Assembly: GCA_949130495.1 (NCBI GenBank)
Contig: OX422223.1
Location: 80,942,751 to 81,006,750, forward strand
Direction of reading: 5' to 3'
Source: Sambucus nigra
Lineage: Eukaryota > Streptophyta > Magnoliopsida > Dipsacales > Adoxaceae
DNA length: 64,000 nucleotides
Below, piece by piece: positions 42,782 to 54,240 of the stretch. Position 1 is the first letter of the stretch. The number at the start of each line of letters is the position of its first letter. The notes beneath the pieces were generated by a model that had not been told where the DNA came from, did no database searches, and saw only the letters and a list, made by a program, of their open reading frames with translations. The translations under genes were made by a program, and so were the position numbers.

Positions 42782-43510
42782 TGTTGATGCAAAAAACTGG
42801 ACCGAATCCCATTTTTATGATCATAGATAAATAGATAAAAGCAATCCAATCAAGCACATGAGAGAAAAAGATTTTTAAAGTGGTTTGGCTATAAGGAGAA
42901 GCCTACGTCCATTATTATTTTATTCCCAGGTGTTTACAATAGCACAACGTGGTGTAGAGAGAGAAAAAGGTGAGGATCTTGTGTATGGTGTCTCTCAGTT
43001 CTCCCGGATCTCCTCCCTTTTGGCTAAGGGGATACATGTATTTATAGTGTTGGGAGATAAAGAGATTCATTGTATGTAGACATTTATGTCTACATTCAAC
43101 GAATCTAATTGTTGAATTGCTTGGTATGCTATGTGTTGTCATCTATTAATACAATATAAATGTAAATTAAGGCTCATTAAATGTGATGCCATCTTCATTA
43201 ATGCACATTAAATGCATAGTTATCCTTTGATCTTCCTGGTTGGTATGCCGAACAACTCTCCTCGGGTGCCGACTAACTCTCCTCGGGTGCCGACTAATAC
43301 TCCCCGGGTGCCAACTAATTCTCCTCGGGTACTGACCAACTCTCTTCGGGGGCCGACCAACTCTCCTCGGGTGCCGACCAACTCTCCTCGGGTGCCGACT
43401 AATTCTTCTCGGGTACTGACCAACTCTCCTGGGTGTCGGATATTTCCACGTAGGATGACATGTGTCCTATTCTGATTTGTCCTCGTAGATGGAGAATTTT
43501 TGCGTTAACA
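42782..43510 (-). repeat. 5' LTR of element F
   Basis: Same ends as the left LTR. About nine instead of eleven copies of the CTCCTCGGGTGCC repeat explain most of the 42-bp length difference. Scattered substitutions amount to about 5 percent in the first 200 bp. Confidence 0.95.
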
Positions 43511-43515
43511 ATCTT

Positions 43516-44350
43516 CATTATGTTGTTCAAGTTGCCAATAGTGTCATGTTGTGTACTCATATATGTATTATGTTTTGAATAATGTCATATTGATGCGTTT
43601 GGTTATAAGATATTCGAGATGGACTATTAGCATTATAGTTGGAGTATATTTTGTTTCTTGAACAGATGGATAGTCGTATAAATAAAAGAGATTTTGCCCA
43701 ATTTTTTTAAAATTGTGTAAACTTTGTTTTATTTTGAGATGAATCTTTGTAAACTATTGACAACCATCCTATTGAAATATTTTGGATATTTTATTACTAA
43801 AGATGCCAATATAGGACTATGGTGTACTCATTGTAGGGGTTTATATATGAATATCATTAAATAGGTGACATTGTTGTCCTGGATGGATTATTTATGTGCT
43901 TGAAGTATTTTTTTATTCCATGAAGAGGTTGATATTCATATAAACAACAAAAATTTTGCACAATTTGTTTCTTATATTTTTACCTTTATCTCTGTTGAAC
44001 ATAAATTTTTGGGCTTAAAATTATACTCTATTAAATAATTTTGAAAAATATCCGTCCTTCAGAAAAATTGACCACGATTGATACCTTAAAATATTGTACT
44101 ATAATACAAAACTTTATGACTTGATCACGCGATTCATAATTGGGAGAATTATTATCGTGCCTTCAGGCACGAGCATACCCCAGTCTATATAATAAAGGAG
44201 GAGGATTTTTTTGGCCATGTCATAAGTTAAGCCCACCACGTCATAAGAAGAGACTTATGACATAGCAAATGGGACAACTCACCACTTCAACCCCAAACCC
44301 TACTCTTCCCCCTCATTCTCTCCCTCTCACTATTGTGCTTCCCCCAAAAC
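43516..44350. other. Intergenic sequence with a possible Helitron-like junction
   Basis: AT-rich without ORFs to about 44,140. At 44,155-44,180 a hairpin CGTGCCTTCAGGCACG is followed by TCTATATAATAAAGGAGGA. Then ATGTCATAAGT...ACTTATGACAT forms a perfect 11-bp inverted pair (44,217-44,263). Both resemble features near Helitron ends, but the CTRR terminus is absent. Confidence 0.35.
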
Positions 44351-44355
44351 CTTAC

Positions 44356-45443
44356 TATAAGGACATTATTTTTTAAGTCCGTTATCAATTTAGTATGTCG
44401 TATATCGCTACACCGTCGAAGAGAATTCAAGAACATTGGAGCATCAAAGACAGATCCGAATATTAAGATCGTCAATACTCAAACCTCTGCGAGGTTAAGT
44501 TTGTTAAGGTTGAGTTTTAATTCCTTAGCATTTGACTTAAAGTGTTGGGATATTTTTATCAAATATTTTTCTAAAAATTTTGTTCTCGGACACCTTTCCG
44601 TAGAAAAATGATAACTAATTCATAAAAAATCAAAACAATACGAAACTGGCGGCCACGCATTTGTATCGAAATTATTTACAAGCCCGAGTGAAATCTCATT
44701 TGATATGTCATTCGAAAGACCTGCTTATGTTGTTCAAACGACATAGATATCTCACGAGAAGTTGTCAAAAGTTGTTGTTCAAACGACAATGCATTTCGTT
44801 CGAACGACTTAGCTATCTCGCTCGAGCGACCCGCCGCCTTGAGTTTTTTATAAATAGGAGTCTCCAACTCCATTTTTCATAAGAAGACCAACGTTTTTGA
44901 ACTGTTACAAAACTGCTAATGCATAATTCTTTTGTCTTCTTCTTTTAGGTTCTTTAACCTTTGATTTTCAATTAACAAAACATCCCAATCCTTTAGTGAA
45001 TTATTTTGGAACCCTAGATTCAGGTTTGTTAAAACTTTACCTTTGTGGGGAGAACTCTACAACCGAAGAGCTGCATGCTATTATGGAAGGAGTCTCTATA
45101 AAGTTACACTTGTGGAGAAGCCATCTCTTCTTCATTGCTACCCATCTGGAGTTCCTGCAGGAGATTCCAACTGATGACATCGAAATCGACACCTGTGGGT
45201 ATTTCTCATGTCACCCTATTTCATTGTAATCCGTGTAAGTTGTCTTACAAATTATAGTGAAATAAAAAGGTTTTGCCCTTCGAGGATTTTTCCTGAAATT
45301 GTTTCTTTTACCGCATTCTTTATTCATGGAATGGATTTCATCACTTAGATACATGTTTAGGGTTTAAGAAGTTAAAATCGGTTATAACTAAAAATTGGAA
45401 CAAAGTTGTTTTTACCTAAAGTTCACACTAAAGGGCCTTTTCA
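44356..45443 (+). repeat. 5' LTR of element G
   Basis: Begins TATAAGGACATT (TG changed to TA; the other LTR has TGTAAGG) and ends CCTTTTCA. TATAAATA at 44,849-44,856. U3 just upstream has several palindromic GTCGTTCGAACGAC-like motifs (44,710-44,832). ORFs across the LTR are incidental. Confidence 0.9.
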
Positions 45444-45460
45444 AATTAGTATCAGAGCTT
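45444..45460 (+). other. Primer-binding site of element G
   Basis: AATTAGTATCAGAGCTTG, one change from the usual TTGGTATCAGAGC complementary to initiator tRNA-Met. Confidence 0.85.
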
Positions 45461-46391
45461 GTTGCACTATATATCTTATTGTGTTTGTGATCCCGTGTCT
45501 TTAGGTATGCCTTTTGGTGGTTTTGATGATTTTATAATTCACTTGTTTGAATCATTTAATTGGAAATATGACATGAAAACTGCTCTTAAAAAATTGGTTA
45601 ATAAGGGTGATTGCGAAAAATGTCTTTGCTGCGAAAGGATTGGCCATAGCATAGATGAGTGTCCCACCAAGGTTAGGGAGTGTTTTAATAAATCTATTGT
45701 TTATGTTTCCACCCTAAGTGAGAGTGGTTCAAGTGAAGAAAACTTTTATGCAAGTAAGAGTGTCCTCCCCAACTGTGTTGCTACTCATGAGAATGACAAC
45801 ACCACTAGTAGTGATAACCCTAAGAGTGAGGGTGAGGTGAGTGAGGATGAGAGCAAAGAGGAGAGATATTTTCAAACTACTTTCAAAGAATCGTATGAAG
45901 AAACTTTAAAAACAAAGAAAGAAAATTTGAAATTGAAAGAGTGTGCCTTAAAAAATAATGATGTTTTAGTTGAAGAACTTAGGGCTATGAAACAAAGAGA
46001 GAAGCTTGAGTATGTCGAGGGTGAGAGAGATAGTGTTCGTGGTGTGATGGAAGCTATGAAAAAGGAGCTTCTTGAGTTTAAGGATTCTAGGTGCTTACTT
46101 GAATCTAGGATAGGTGAACTTGAGAAAAGTTTGAGAGATTCGAGTAAGGTGAAATTTGATTTCGAGTCTAGGTCTGAAAAACTTGATAAGATTTTAGGCA
46201 CTATCAAGAAAAAAAAGGATAGGAGTGGGATTGGTTTTGAAAAACATGTTGCACCCATTCCCCCACGTGTGAGAGAGCCTCCTAGGATTGTTAAGAAAGA
46301 GTCACTTAAGTTTGTTAGGAAAGAGCCCTCTAGGAACATCGAGAGAGAGCCACCTAGGATCAATAGGAGAGAACCACCTAGGAAAATTTAG
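45459..46391 (+). CDS. gag-like protein of element G, N-terminal 310 codons
   Basis: An open frame with a zinc knuckle near residue 55 (CLCCERIGHSIDEC, CX2CX4HX4C), acidic Ser-rich region, a long coiled coil (about 150-260: KENLKLKECALKNNDVLVEE and following), and a basic repeat near the C-terminus (REPPRI/KEPSRNI units, 7-8 residues each). The N-terminal UBN2 gag region is missing compared with the other copia in the window. A TAG at 46,389 interrupts the repeat; the frame continues in the next entry. The true start is unclear, because the first ATG used here lies partly upstream of VSLGMPFGGFDDF. Confidence 0.65.
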   Translation: MLHYISYCVCDPVSLGMPFGGFDDFIIHLFESFNWKYDMKTALKKLVNKGDCEKCLCCERIGHSIDECPTKVRECFNKSIVYVSTLSESGSSEENFYASKSVLPNCVATHENDNTTSSDNPKSEGEVSEDESKEERYFQTTFKESYEETLKTKKENLKLKECALKNNDVLVEELRAMKQREKLEYVEGERDSVRGVMEAMKKELLEFKDSRCLLESRIGELEKSLRDSSKVKFDFESRSEKLDKILGTIKKKKDRSGIGFEKHVAPIPPRVREPPRIVKKESLKFVRKEPSRNIEREPPRINRREPPRKI

Positions 46392-46703
46392 AGAGCGCCA
46401 CCTAGGAAATTGAGGAGAGCACCACCTAGGAATTTGAGTAGAAGTTCGCCTTTAGATAACACTCACGACCCAATTTACACTTGCACACATTGCAGTAGGC
46501 AAGGCCATATTAGGCGTTTATGCTATAAGTTTTTGAATGGACCTAGGAAACAGAAAGAGAGAGTCACATCGATTCCCAAAACCCCTACACCTTGTTACAC
46601 ATCGATTTGGGTTAGGAAATCGGATTTAGAGGCTTATGGTCTATTTGTTCATGATTCTCGTTTGATAGCATGTGATTCACCCCATGTGAGATCGTTTGGT
46701 TGA
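46392..46703 (+). pseudogene. gag C-terminus of element G (same frame after a stop)
   Basis: After TAG the frame continues RAPPRKLRRAPPRNLSRSSP, then a second zinc knuckle CTHCSRQGHIRRLC, then WVRKSDLEAYGLFVHDSRLI, and ends at 46,702. The stop is likely mutational (CGA or AGA-type codon in the repeat). Two zinc knuckles separated by a coiled coil match the decayed gag at 33,035/36,430. Confidence 0.7.
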
Positions 46704-46914
46704 TTGTGTTAGATGTTTTGTCTTACACTAACTATGCATCATGTTATATTCTTTGTAGTGTTATGACTCACTTTGACGTAGAGCACATTGATTTATTTAT
46801 TGCATTTGTGTGTTTCGCTACTGTTTTAGCACTGTTTTGGATCTGTTTCACCTTACAGGTACTGTTTTCACAAAATTTTTGCACTGGGAAAAACTGTATG
46901 GCATTTCGGTCAAA

Positions 46915-47055
46915 CTGTGAAACTTTGGTTTTCTCGTTAGAGCGAGATCTATAGGTCGTTTGAGCGATTGCTCTGTCTCGTAAGATGTCGCTTCTCGCGA
47001 CATGCCCTTTGTCGTTCGAGCAACAAGGTTGAGTCGTTTGAGCGACATGTCTAGA
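46915..47055 (+). repeat. Cluster of GTCGTTTGAGCGAC-like palindromes in element G interior
   Basis: Five or six copies in 130 bp (for example GTCGCTTCTCGCGAC, GTCGTTCGAGCAAC, GTCGTTTGAGCGAC). The same motif family is clustered in both LTRs. Confidence 0.8.
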
Positions 47056-47059
47056 ATAT

Positions 47060-48790
47060 TTTGCTTCCCTTCTCTTTCAGTACCCTGTGTTCATATGCTT
47101 ATGTTTTGGTACTGATGGTTTGCTTCTGGACAGTTTATATGCAGTTATTCTTCGTACCCATGCTTAATTGATAACACTACATTGCTCGTTTATCACATCT
47201 TCTTTCATTGTAGATTGTCTTTTCTGATTACTTCTTTCTTGCATAGGATGTTGGTCATATCGATATTATATCCCTATTGTTGGTTGTAACATTTTGTAGT
47301 TATATTTTTCTATTGGAAAAAATTTGGAAAAATACAAAAAGATTTTCTGTTTTTTTGAGAAAAATTTGAAAAAGTGAAAAAGATTTTATTTTGATAAATT
47401 TTTTAGAAAATTCAAAAATAGTTTTGTATTTTGTTTAGACCTTTTTATGGATAAACACTTAGGATGACCAAGTCACAATTTCATTCCATTTTTCATGTGA
47501 CTATTTGATAGTGTTTTGAGACAATATGTCAATTCATCCATGTGCTTTATAATGTTTCGAGTCATTGATATGTAATTAGTTGTTACTTCCTACATGTTTG
47601 ACTCACGATATCCTTTATTGCACACATGCACGGATTTGTTTGATTATTGTTCTTGACTTATAACATGTTGGTTGGGTGTTTTCATCTCAATCCTATCCTT
47701 AAAACGAACCAAGTGCAATAATACGAGAGTAATAAAAGTAGTGCATGTAAGATCCATTGCCCGTGAGGAATTTGTTTAAGAGAAAAAAATGATTAGTGAA
47801 CATGAGAAAGGGTTGCGAGTGAATAATAATCACATCGTGAAAGCCATCATTTGAAAATATCCCACACAAAAAATTAAGGCAATAAAAAGATGAAATATGC
47901 CAAAAATTTGGGCCAATAGGTTTTCTCTATGTTGAGAATTTAGAACCTCATTAGAAAAATATTGCATTATTATATATGAGGAAGTTTTGGATGGATATAT
48001 TAATGGGTTTGCACGTCCTTTGAAAAGTTCTCAAAACGGTACTAAATAGTTTGGACGTTATTGGTGCGAAAATCACATAGGCTTTGATTTGTTGATTTGA
48101 TTAAGACGATGTCATCTAAATTCAACAATTTTACACCTAAGGATATGTTTTACATTCATTCGTTAGGGGTACACTTATTCATCGTGAACATATGATTGAT
48201 TGAGTTTATTTACCTATCGAATGTGTTCACACCCATACACTTCATTTCAATGACTTGGTTGTTTTACTATAAATCCATGGTGTATGATTTTTGTAACATT
48301 ATTTTTTCTTTGAAAAATCAAAAATACCTTGTGGAATCTTTTGAGATACTTCTTTGCATGCGTGTAGTTTGACTCATATTTGCTATGAACTTTTATCATG
48401 ACACTCCATGTTTAGTTTGTTTCTTCTTATCTGTCTATTTGGGGACATAATAAAAAGGGGGAGAATGAATTATGATTTTGTGGGGGAGTTTGTATTATGG
48501 GGGAGATTTGATTATATTGATTGATTTATTCTTATATCATTTCAAACTCGATGCGTCCCGAAGGTATTTGCTTTATCTCATGTGTGTAGGTACAAAAGTG
48601 ATGATCATATGTTTCATACCCTGATGAGAAAAGCTTAAAGTTTTGAAGATTTGAACTTGAAGATTTTTGAAGAAAATTTGAAGACTTGCAAATTTTAGTA
48701 TTTTCCATTTTTGGGTTCATGGGGGATATTAGATTTGTATAGCCATTTTGATTTGATAATTCAGAGTTTTTATTTTGTACCGGCATAGAC
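47060..48790 (+). other. Element G 3' non-coding spacer
   Basis: About 1.7 kb with A-rich GAAAAA...CAAAAAGATTTT repeats and no ORF worth calling. Ends in the polypurine tract near 48,790. Confidence 0.7.
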
Positions 48791-48791
48791 A

Positions 48792-48803
48792 TAGGGGGAA
48801 ATT
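48792..48803 (+). other. Polypurine tract of element G
   Basis: AGGGGGAAATTTG before TGTAAGG, like the GGGGGAGATTTG tract of Sirevirus-type elements. Confidence 0.8.
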
Positions 48804-49891
48804 TGTAAGGACATTATTTTTTAAGTCTGTTATCAATTTAGTATGTCGTATACCGCTACACCGCCGAAGAGCATTCAAGAACATTCAAGCATCAAAGACG
48901 GATCCGAATATCAAGATCTTCAACATTCAATCCTCCGTGAGGTTAAGTTTGGTAAGGTTGAGTTTTAATTCCTTAGTTTTTCACTTAAAGTGTTGGGATA
49001 TTTTTATCAAATATTTTTCTAAAAATTTTGTTCTCGGACACCTTTCCGTAGAAAAATCATAACTAATTCATAAAAAATTAGAAAAATACAAAATTGGCGG
49101 CCACGCGTTTGTATCAAAATTATTTACAAGCCCGAGTGAAATCTCGTTTGATAGGTCCTTCGAACGAACTACTTATGTCGTTCAAATAACATATATATCT
49201 CACGAGAAGTTGTCAGAAGTTGTCGTTCAAACGACAACGCCTTTTCGTTCGAAAGACATAGCTATCTCGTTCGAGCGACGCACTACCTTAAGTTTTTTAT
49301 AAATAGGAGTCTCCAACTCCATTTTCATAAGAAGACCTTCATTTTTGAACTGTTATGAAACTGCTTCTGCATAATTCTTTTGTCTTCTTCTTTAGGTTCT
49401 TTAACCTTTGATTTTTAATTTACAAAACATCCCAATCCTTTAGTGAATTGTTTTGGAACCCTAGATTCAAGTTTGTTGAAACTTTATCTTTATGGGGAGA
49501 ACTCTATAACTGGAGAGCTCTGTGATATTATGGAGGGATTCTCTATAAAGTTATACTTGTGGAGAAGTCGTCTCTTCTTCATTGCTTTCCATCTGGAGTT
49601 CCTGTGGGAGATTTCGGCCGAAGATATGGGAACCGACACCTCCGAGTATTTCATATGTCACCCTATTTCATTATAATCCATGTAAGCTGTGTCTTACAAA
49701 TTATAGTGAAATAAAAAGGTTTTGCCCTTGGGGATTTTTCTTGAAATTGTTTCTTTTACCGCATGCTTTATTCATGGAATGGATTTAATAACTTATTTGC
49801 ATGTTTAGGGTTTAAGAAGTTAAAATTGGTTTTAACTAAAAATTGGAACAAAGTTATTTTTCCCTAAAGTTCACACTTAAGGGCCTTTTCA
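48804..49891 (+). repeat. 3' LTR of element G
   Basis: 1,088 bp, TGTAAGG...CCTTTTCA, TATAAATA at 49,298-49,305, with the same palindromic cluster at 49,155-49,282. Followed by CCTAC. Confidence 0.9.
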
Positions 49892-49989
49892 CCTACCTCT
49901 CCTTATTTTCTCCCTTTCACTAATCAACCTCCACATCCTACCCGCCGCTGCCCCTCCTCCTACATGTCGCACTCCCTTTCACTAATCAA

Positions 49990-49990
49990 A

Positions 49991-50050
<60 letters not shown>
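49990..50050. repeat. (TA)n microsatellite
   Basis: About 30 TA units. Confidence 0.95.
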
Positions 50051-50052
<2 letters not shown>

Positions 50053-50450
50053 GGATCTAATTGTTTTAGATATGTTTATATGTATGTTTATGTTTTGGGA
50101 TTGAATTATTTTTTTAGGTTTTGTTATTTAATTTTCTTTTGCGGTGACATCATTATACTTTAACACCCTAAACAGGTATACTCCATTTCATTTTGAGCAT
50201 TTGAGGAAATAATGTGGTTTTGATTTAACCATGAGTTAATTTTTGTTTTGTAGATAAAAAAATATTGTTTACGTCCTACAGGTAATCTAAAAATAAGATT
50301 TAAATATGGTGTTCATTAAACCATAGATCTGAAATATGTTCCTTTCACATGAAATATGTATTATTTTTCTTTAAGAGGTTCGATCAATGTTATTTTTCAT
50401 GAAATATGTATTTCACATGAACAATGAGCAATAGCTTGGAATTCTTGTTC
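50051..50450. other. AT-rich sequence, no recognised feature
   Basis: No ORF, repeat array or terminal structure seen. Confidence 0.5.
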
Positions 50451-50479
50451 AATAGGTTTAACGAAAAACCTAACAATAA

Positions 50480-50720
50480 TCACACCTAAGGATAAAAAGG
50501 CTATGGTTCTTAAGATCATAAGAAGACCATGACTAAGGAGGAAAAAATGCCCAAGCACCCTATAAAAAATCGTAAAATCAGAGGAGCAAAAAAAAACCTA
50601 AAGCAAGAAGACACAAATAGGGAGGTAGATATGCCCAATAACCCTATTAATGACCATAACTAGGGAGGCGAAGATGCCCAAAATCCCTATGAGGTGCAGA
50701 TCCATCTCTAACAACAAAAT
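50480..50720. repeat. Imperfect repeat around ATGCCCAA...CCCTAT
   Basis: Three loose copies, about 80-100 bp apart, of GGAGG(A/C)...ATGCCCAA.(A/C)CCCTAT. Confidence 0.6.
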
Positions 50721-51039
50721 CTAAGGCATAAGAAATCAGACTTAATCTGCACTTATAGACCAACTTGCAAAAAACTCATACTAATGGTTCTAGTGATATC
50801 CTTTATAATGGCGTTACTCTGATTGGAGTGAGTTTTTTTATTAAAGTCTTGGGATAGACTCCAGAATAGCGCATAAGCTCGGGGGATGTTAAAATTATTC
50901 CCTAGTATCCTAAGGAATATCCTCAAAAACACCTCATCATATTTTGAAGATTTCAAGAGCTAGAAGATCGCAGTATCAAGGGAGACTCTAAAAGTTCAAG
51001 ACACTATCCTAATGTCCATAATTATTAAAAAACAACAAA

Positions 51040-51245
51040 CCATGCCCAAAGCCTTAGGGGGGCACTATACCCCTCAGGTCCGCGGAGTATTATTTAAAAT
51101 CTTTAGAAACACTGCACCCATCATGTCTGCGGAGTACTGTCTAAAGCCCCCGAAGCCACTATACCCTCCAAGTTGGAAAATTATTATTTAAAGTGCCTGG
51201 GGACACTATACCGTTTATACCATGAAGTATTATCTAAAGACTTTG
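51040..51245. repeat. About 65-bp imperfect tandem repeat
   Basis: Four copies of a unit with CACTATACCC, CCGCGGAGTATTATTTAAA and a G-rich step. Confidence 0.8.
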
Positions 51246-51539
51246 GACCTCTCGTTACTAGGGTTGCGACCATAATAAAGTTCAATAGTAAAGCTAAGCG
51301 CTGAAACAAGCAATAAGCTGCGACTATAAGCAGTGAAACTATAATTAAATAAATAAGACGTTGAAGAATATAAAAACTTAGTTCAAACAGTTAGATAAGA
51401 AAATAAAGAAAGAGAGGTAAAGAAAATTACAAGTTATAAGGTTGCAGAATCAAAAGCAATTTTCATTCACTAAGTAAACTTTCAATTGTTTATTATAGAA
51501 AAATAAAGAATACAAGTTTAAGCAAAAATAGACATAAAT

Positions 51540-53990
51540 CCAGATAGTCTAAGAGGTTAGATTCTTTTTAATATCATCATCTCTATCTTCAAGATCAGTC
51601 TCAGTATCTTCATCTTTAAGTGCCTCTTCTACGGCTTCCTCTTTCTTCTTCCTGGCCATCTCGTCAACCTCTCTCAGCTCTTCCTCACACTGATTGTACT
51701 CCGTATCAGTGAATCTCTAGGAAAAAATGTCCTCCCTGGCCTAAGTATAATTTTTGGCAACTCTATGCCTCATCTCCTTATAGCCTCTCGTGTACGCTTG
51801 TTCTGACCAATCCAAAAGTCTTTGAAGATCGTGAAATTATTGATAACATCCTCAACAATTTTATTTAAAGAACAACTTGCTCGTCGATCGTATTTTATAA
51901 GACCAAGGCATGTTCATCGACCATCTTTTAGACAAGAGCAATATGTTTAATAATAGATTTTTGTAGAGACAAATCATGACTCTTAGACGTGGTGCCTCAA
52001 TATTATCCTAACTTTAAGTTGGGTGGATTTAAATGACGGTGCCCCCGAATTCATTCATGCCTCAAAAGAGTAAGTCTTGGCACTTTCCATATCAACCAAG
52101 TGGGAAGACTCCTCAGCATTAAAATGGACAAAGAGATCTTCATATTTATCCCTATGGCTCATCGCAACCTCAACAGTCTGGAGGAGAGAACAAATTAAGT
52201 AAAAAAAGACATCATAAGAAAGAACCGTGGACAGTTACTTGTGCTTATCCTTAGAAGACATTGGAGTTAATAGTACTCTGAGTCCTCGTAATCCTCAACA
52301 AATAAGCAATTTAGGTCTGAGGGGTTAGAAAGTTTATTCATCATAGATATCGTATCAACCTCCATATCCTAGGGAGAACTTAGATCCGGTTGCCTTCTCT
52401 ATAGTTGTGGATGAATAACAAAAACCTTACTTTGATGGGTTGGGACATTCACGTCAGTGGGATAGTAGTTAGAGGAGGGGAGTCACTAATATTGATGTTC
52501 CTAGAGTTTATGGTGTCTTGATTTTTCTCCCCAGTAGAAGAAGCCAAGCCTTCATTGAATATGTTTTCCATGAAATAATCGACAAGTGGTGGGATTGAGC
52601 GACCGATCGTGATCTCATCTTGGGCATCAACAGGGACCTCATCCGTTAGGGAAGCATATTTTCCTACAACCTTCTTTCCTCCTGTCTTCCGTAGAGATTT
52701 ATTCAAGCCTTAGATGTTTCCGTCCAACTCTTCCAATTGTGAAATAAATAATTCTCTATCAATCTCTATTATTTTCTATCCGTCTGTGGATAAAACTTAA
52801 TAATAAGAACATTAGTAGCAAGGATAGATATTCACAGCCTATTGAATAAATTATAATATAACTATACCTTTCACACCTTATCCAACCAAAGAAACATGAG
52901 TTATATAGTGTCCAAGACTATACAAGGCTCTACGAGTAACCACAACAAAAAAACTTCTGTCTTTTGTCAGAAATCAAGGCAGTAGTCTCAATCCTCTTTC
53001 TTTGACATTATGAGGGGTTCAAACCTGCACAAAATATGAAAAGGGAAAAGTATGATATGTAAAAACATAAAGTCCACGGTCTAGTCATGAAAATTGGACT
53101 ACCTTCCTTTGGAGGACGACCCCAAAATCGCGAAATCTTATGGGCTCTCTTCATCTCTATCTCCATGGGGTGTATTTCCATTTTTCCTTACAGATGTAAA
53201 AATAAATTCCCTTACAGTTCTTGGTACTGGAAGGCTTCCCCCTCATGCGATATCAGTTACATTTTGCAGACCCATATAATAATACCAAGGATTTTTAACA
53301 GAGTTCTCTTTTAGCCTGTAAAAATATAAAAACTCCATGATCGTAATATCCCTTTTGAGTTTTCTCTTCCAAACCACAAGGGTTTCCAACATATCCCTCC
53401 ACCCATTAGGATCAACTTGGGTTGGGGCTAGATTCACCATTATTAAAATCTTCCTCACATAAATTGGCACTAGAATCCACAGTCCAAGGAGGATGGCATG
53501 TAAAGGGAAGCAAATCCAATCATTGGGGACTATGAAATAGTATTATTGGTGGCAGAAGGCAACATGGAAGTGGTACCCTCAAGAAATTCGCATGCCTTAT
53601 CCAGATGAACTAACCATTCCTTGTTCATTATACAAGGATAATTAAGGGCCGCAATATCCTTTTTTATTTCAGTGCTGTAGTCGAATGACCCAACTTTAAT
53701 ATCCCTTACTTCAGCAGTATGGATTTCTCCACTAGGAGTCACGGCACTTATCTAAACTAGAACATGATTATTTATGGATCCAGTATATTCCTCAACCCTA
53801 TTGATATCCTCCCCAGCCTCTATAGGATCGCTATGGTCAGAAGATTCTGCAGACTTAGAATCAACACGTATGGAGGTTAGATTGTCTTTTAGTTGGAAAG
53901 TTTCACAAATTTTTAAAAGATTTGTATTTAACACCGTCGAAGAAGTAACCATGGGATGCCTTATACAGAAGTCTTCCAAGTACTCCCAAG
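51540..53990 (-). pseudogene. Antisense extra gene of element C (gypsy-type transposase-like domain)
   Basis: Pieces in order on the minus strand: 53,979-53,752 (ICETFQLKDNLTSIRVDSKS, acidic); 53,742-53,530 (KEWLVHLDKACEFLEGTTSM); 53,470-53,243 (VNLAPTQVDPNGWRDMLETL, then VVWKRKLKRDITIMEFLYFY, then NPWYYYM), which fits the LaPxQLxPNxWR...FrLkr...gWYY pattern of the putative gypsy-type transposase domain (PF04195); 52,706-52,449 (Lys-rich, then PPLVDYFMENIFNEGLASST); and a decayed coiled-coil end to 51,550. Frameshifts and stops, and probable introns, separate the pieces. Confidence 0.65.
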
Positions 53991-54240
53991 TATTTCAAGC
54001 ACAAATTTGACCTTTTTGTGTTCAAATTATTAGGGGACTCAATTCCAGGTGTTTATTGTGTTAAAAAATAGATTCAAATTATTGGGGGATAATAGCCATG
54101 TCCTACTTTCATTAAATCTAGGTTTGATTTGTGGGTTAAGTGTTCAAGAACACAAATCCAACTTAAACCCTAGTTCTACATTTTTGGTAATTTTACCAAG
54201 AATCCAAGGGTTTGTGTGCAAAATCAAAACACGAAAGTGA

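Larger units (their letters stand above)
37587..43510 (-). mobile_element. Element F: complete non-autonomous Tat-lineage retrotransposon
   Basis: LTRs at 37,587-38,357 (771 bp) and 42,782-43,510 (729 bp), target duplication ATCTT (37,582-37,586 and 43,511-43,515), PBS and polypurine tract as in element A, transcribed from the minus strand. LTRs differ by several percent plus a repeat-number change, so it is older than A. The interior (4.4 kb) carries only repeats and short fragments shared with A. No gag or pol is recognised. Confidence 0.95.
44356..49891 (+). mobile_element. Element G: complete non-autonomous copia (Sirevirus-like) element
   Basis: 1,088-bp LTRs (44,356-45,443 and 48,804-49,891), duplication CTTAC/CCTAC, tRNA-Met-type primer site, polypurine tract GGGGGAAATTTG and a gag-like gene. 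The 3.4-kb interior has no protease, integrase, RT or RNase H. LTRs differ at roughly 8-9 percent of sites over the first 160 bp, so it is old. It shares gag layout and 3' spacer with the truncated copia at 31.7-37.2 kb. Confidence 0.9.

Noticed and set aside
44333..44882. ORFs in element G LTRs (also at 48,775-49,062)
   Set aside because: LTR sequence; the frame is shared only because the two LTRs are copies.
45872..46363. 163-codon minus-strand ORF in element G
   Set aside because: Exact antisense shadow of the gag coiled coil (Ser/Phe/Leu-rich from Glu/Lys codons).
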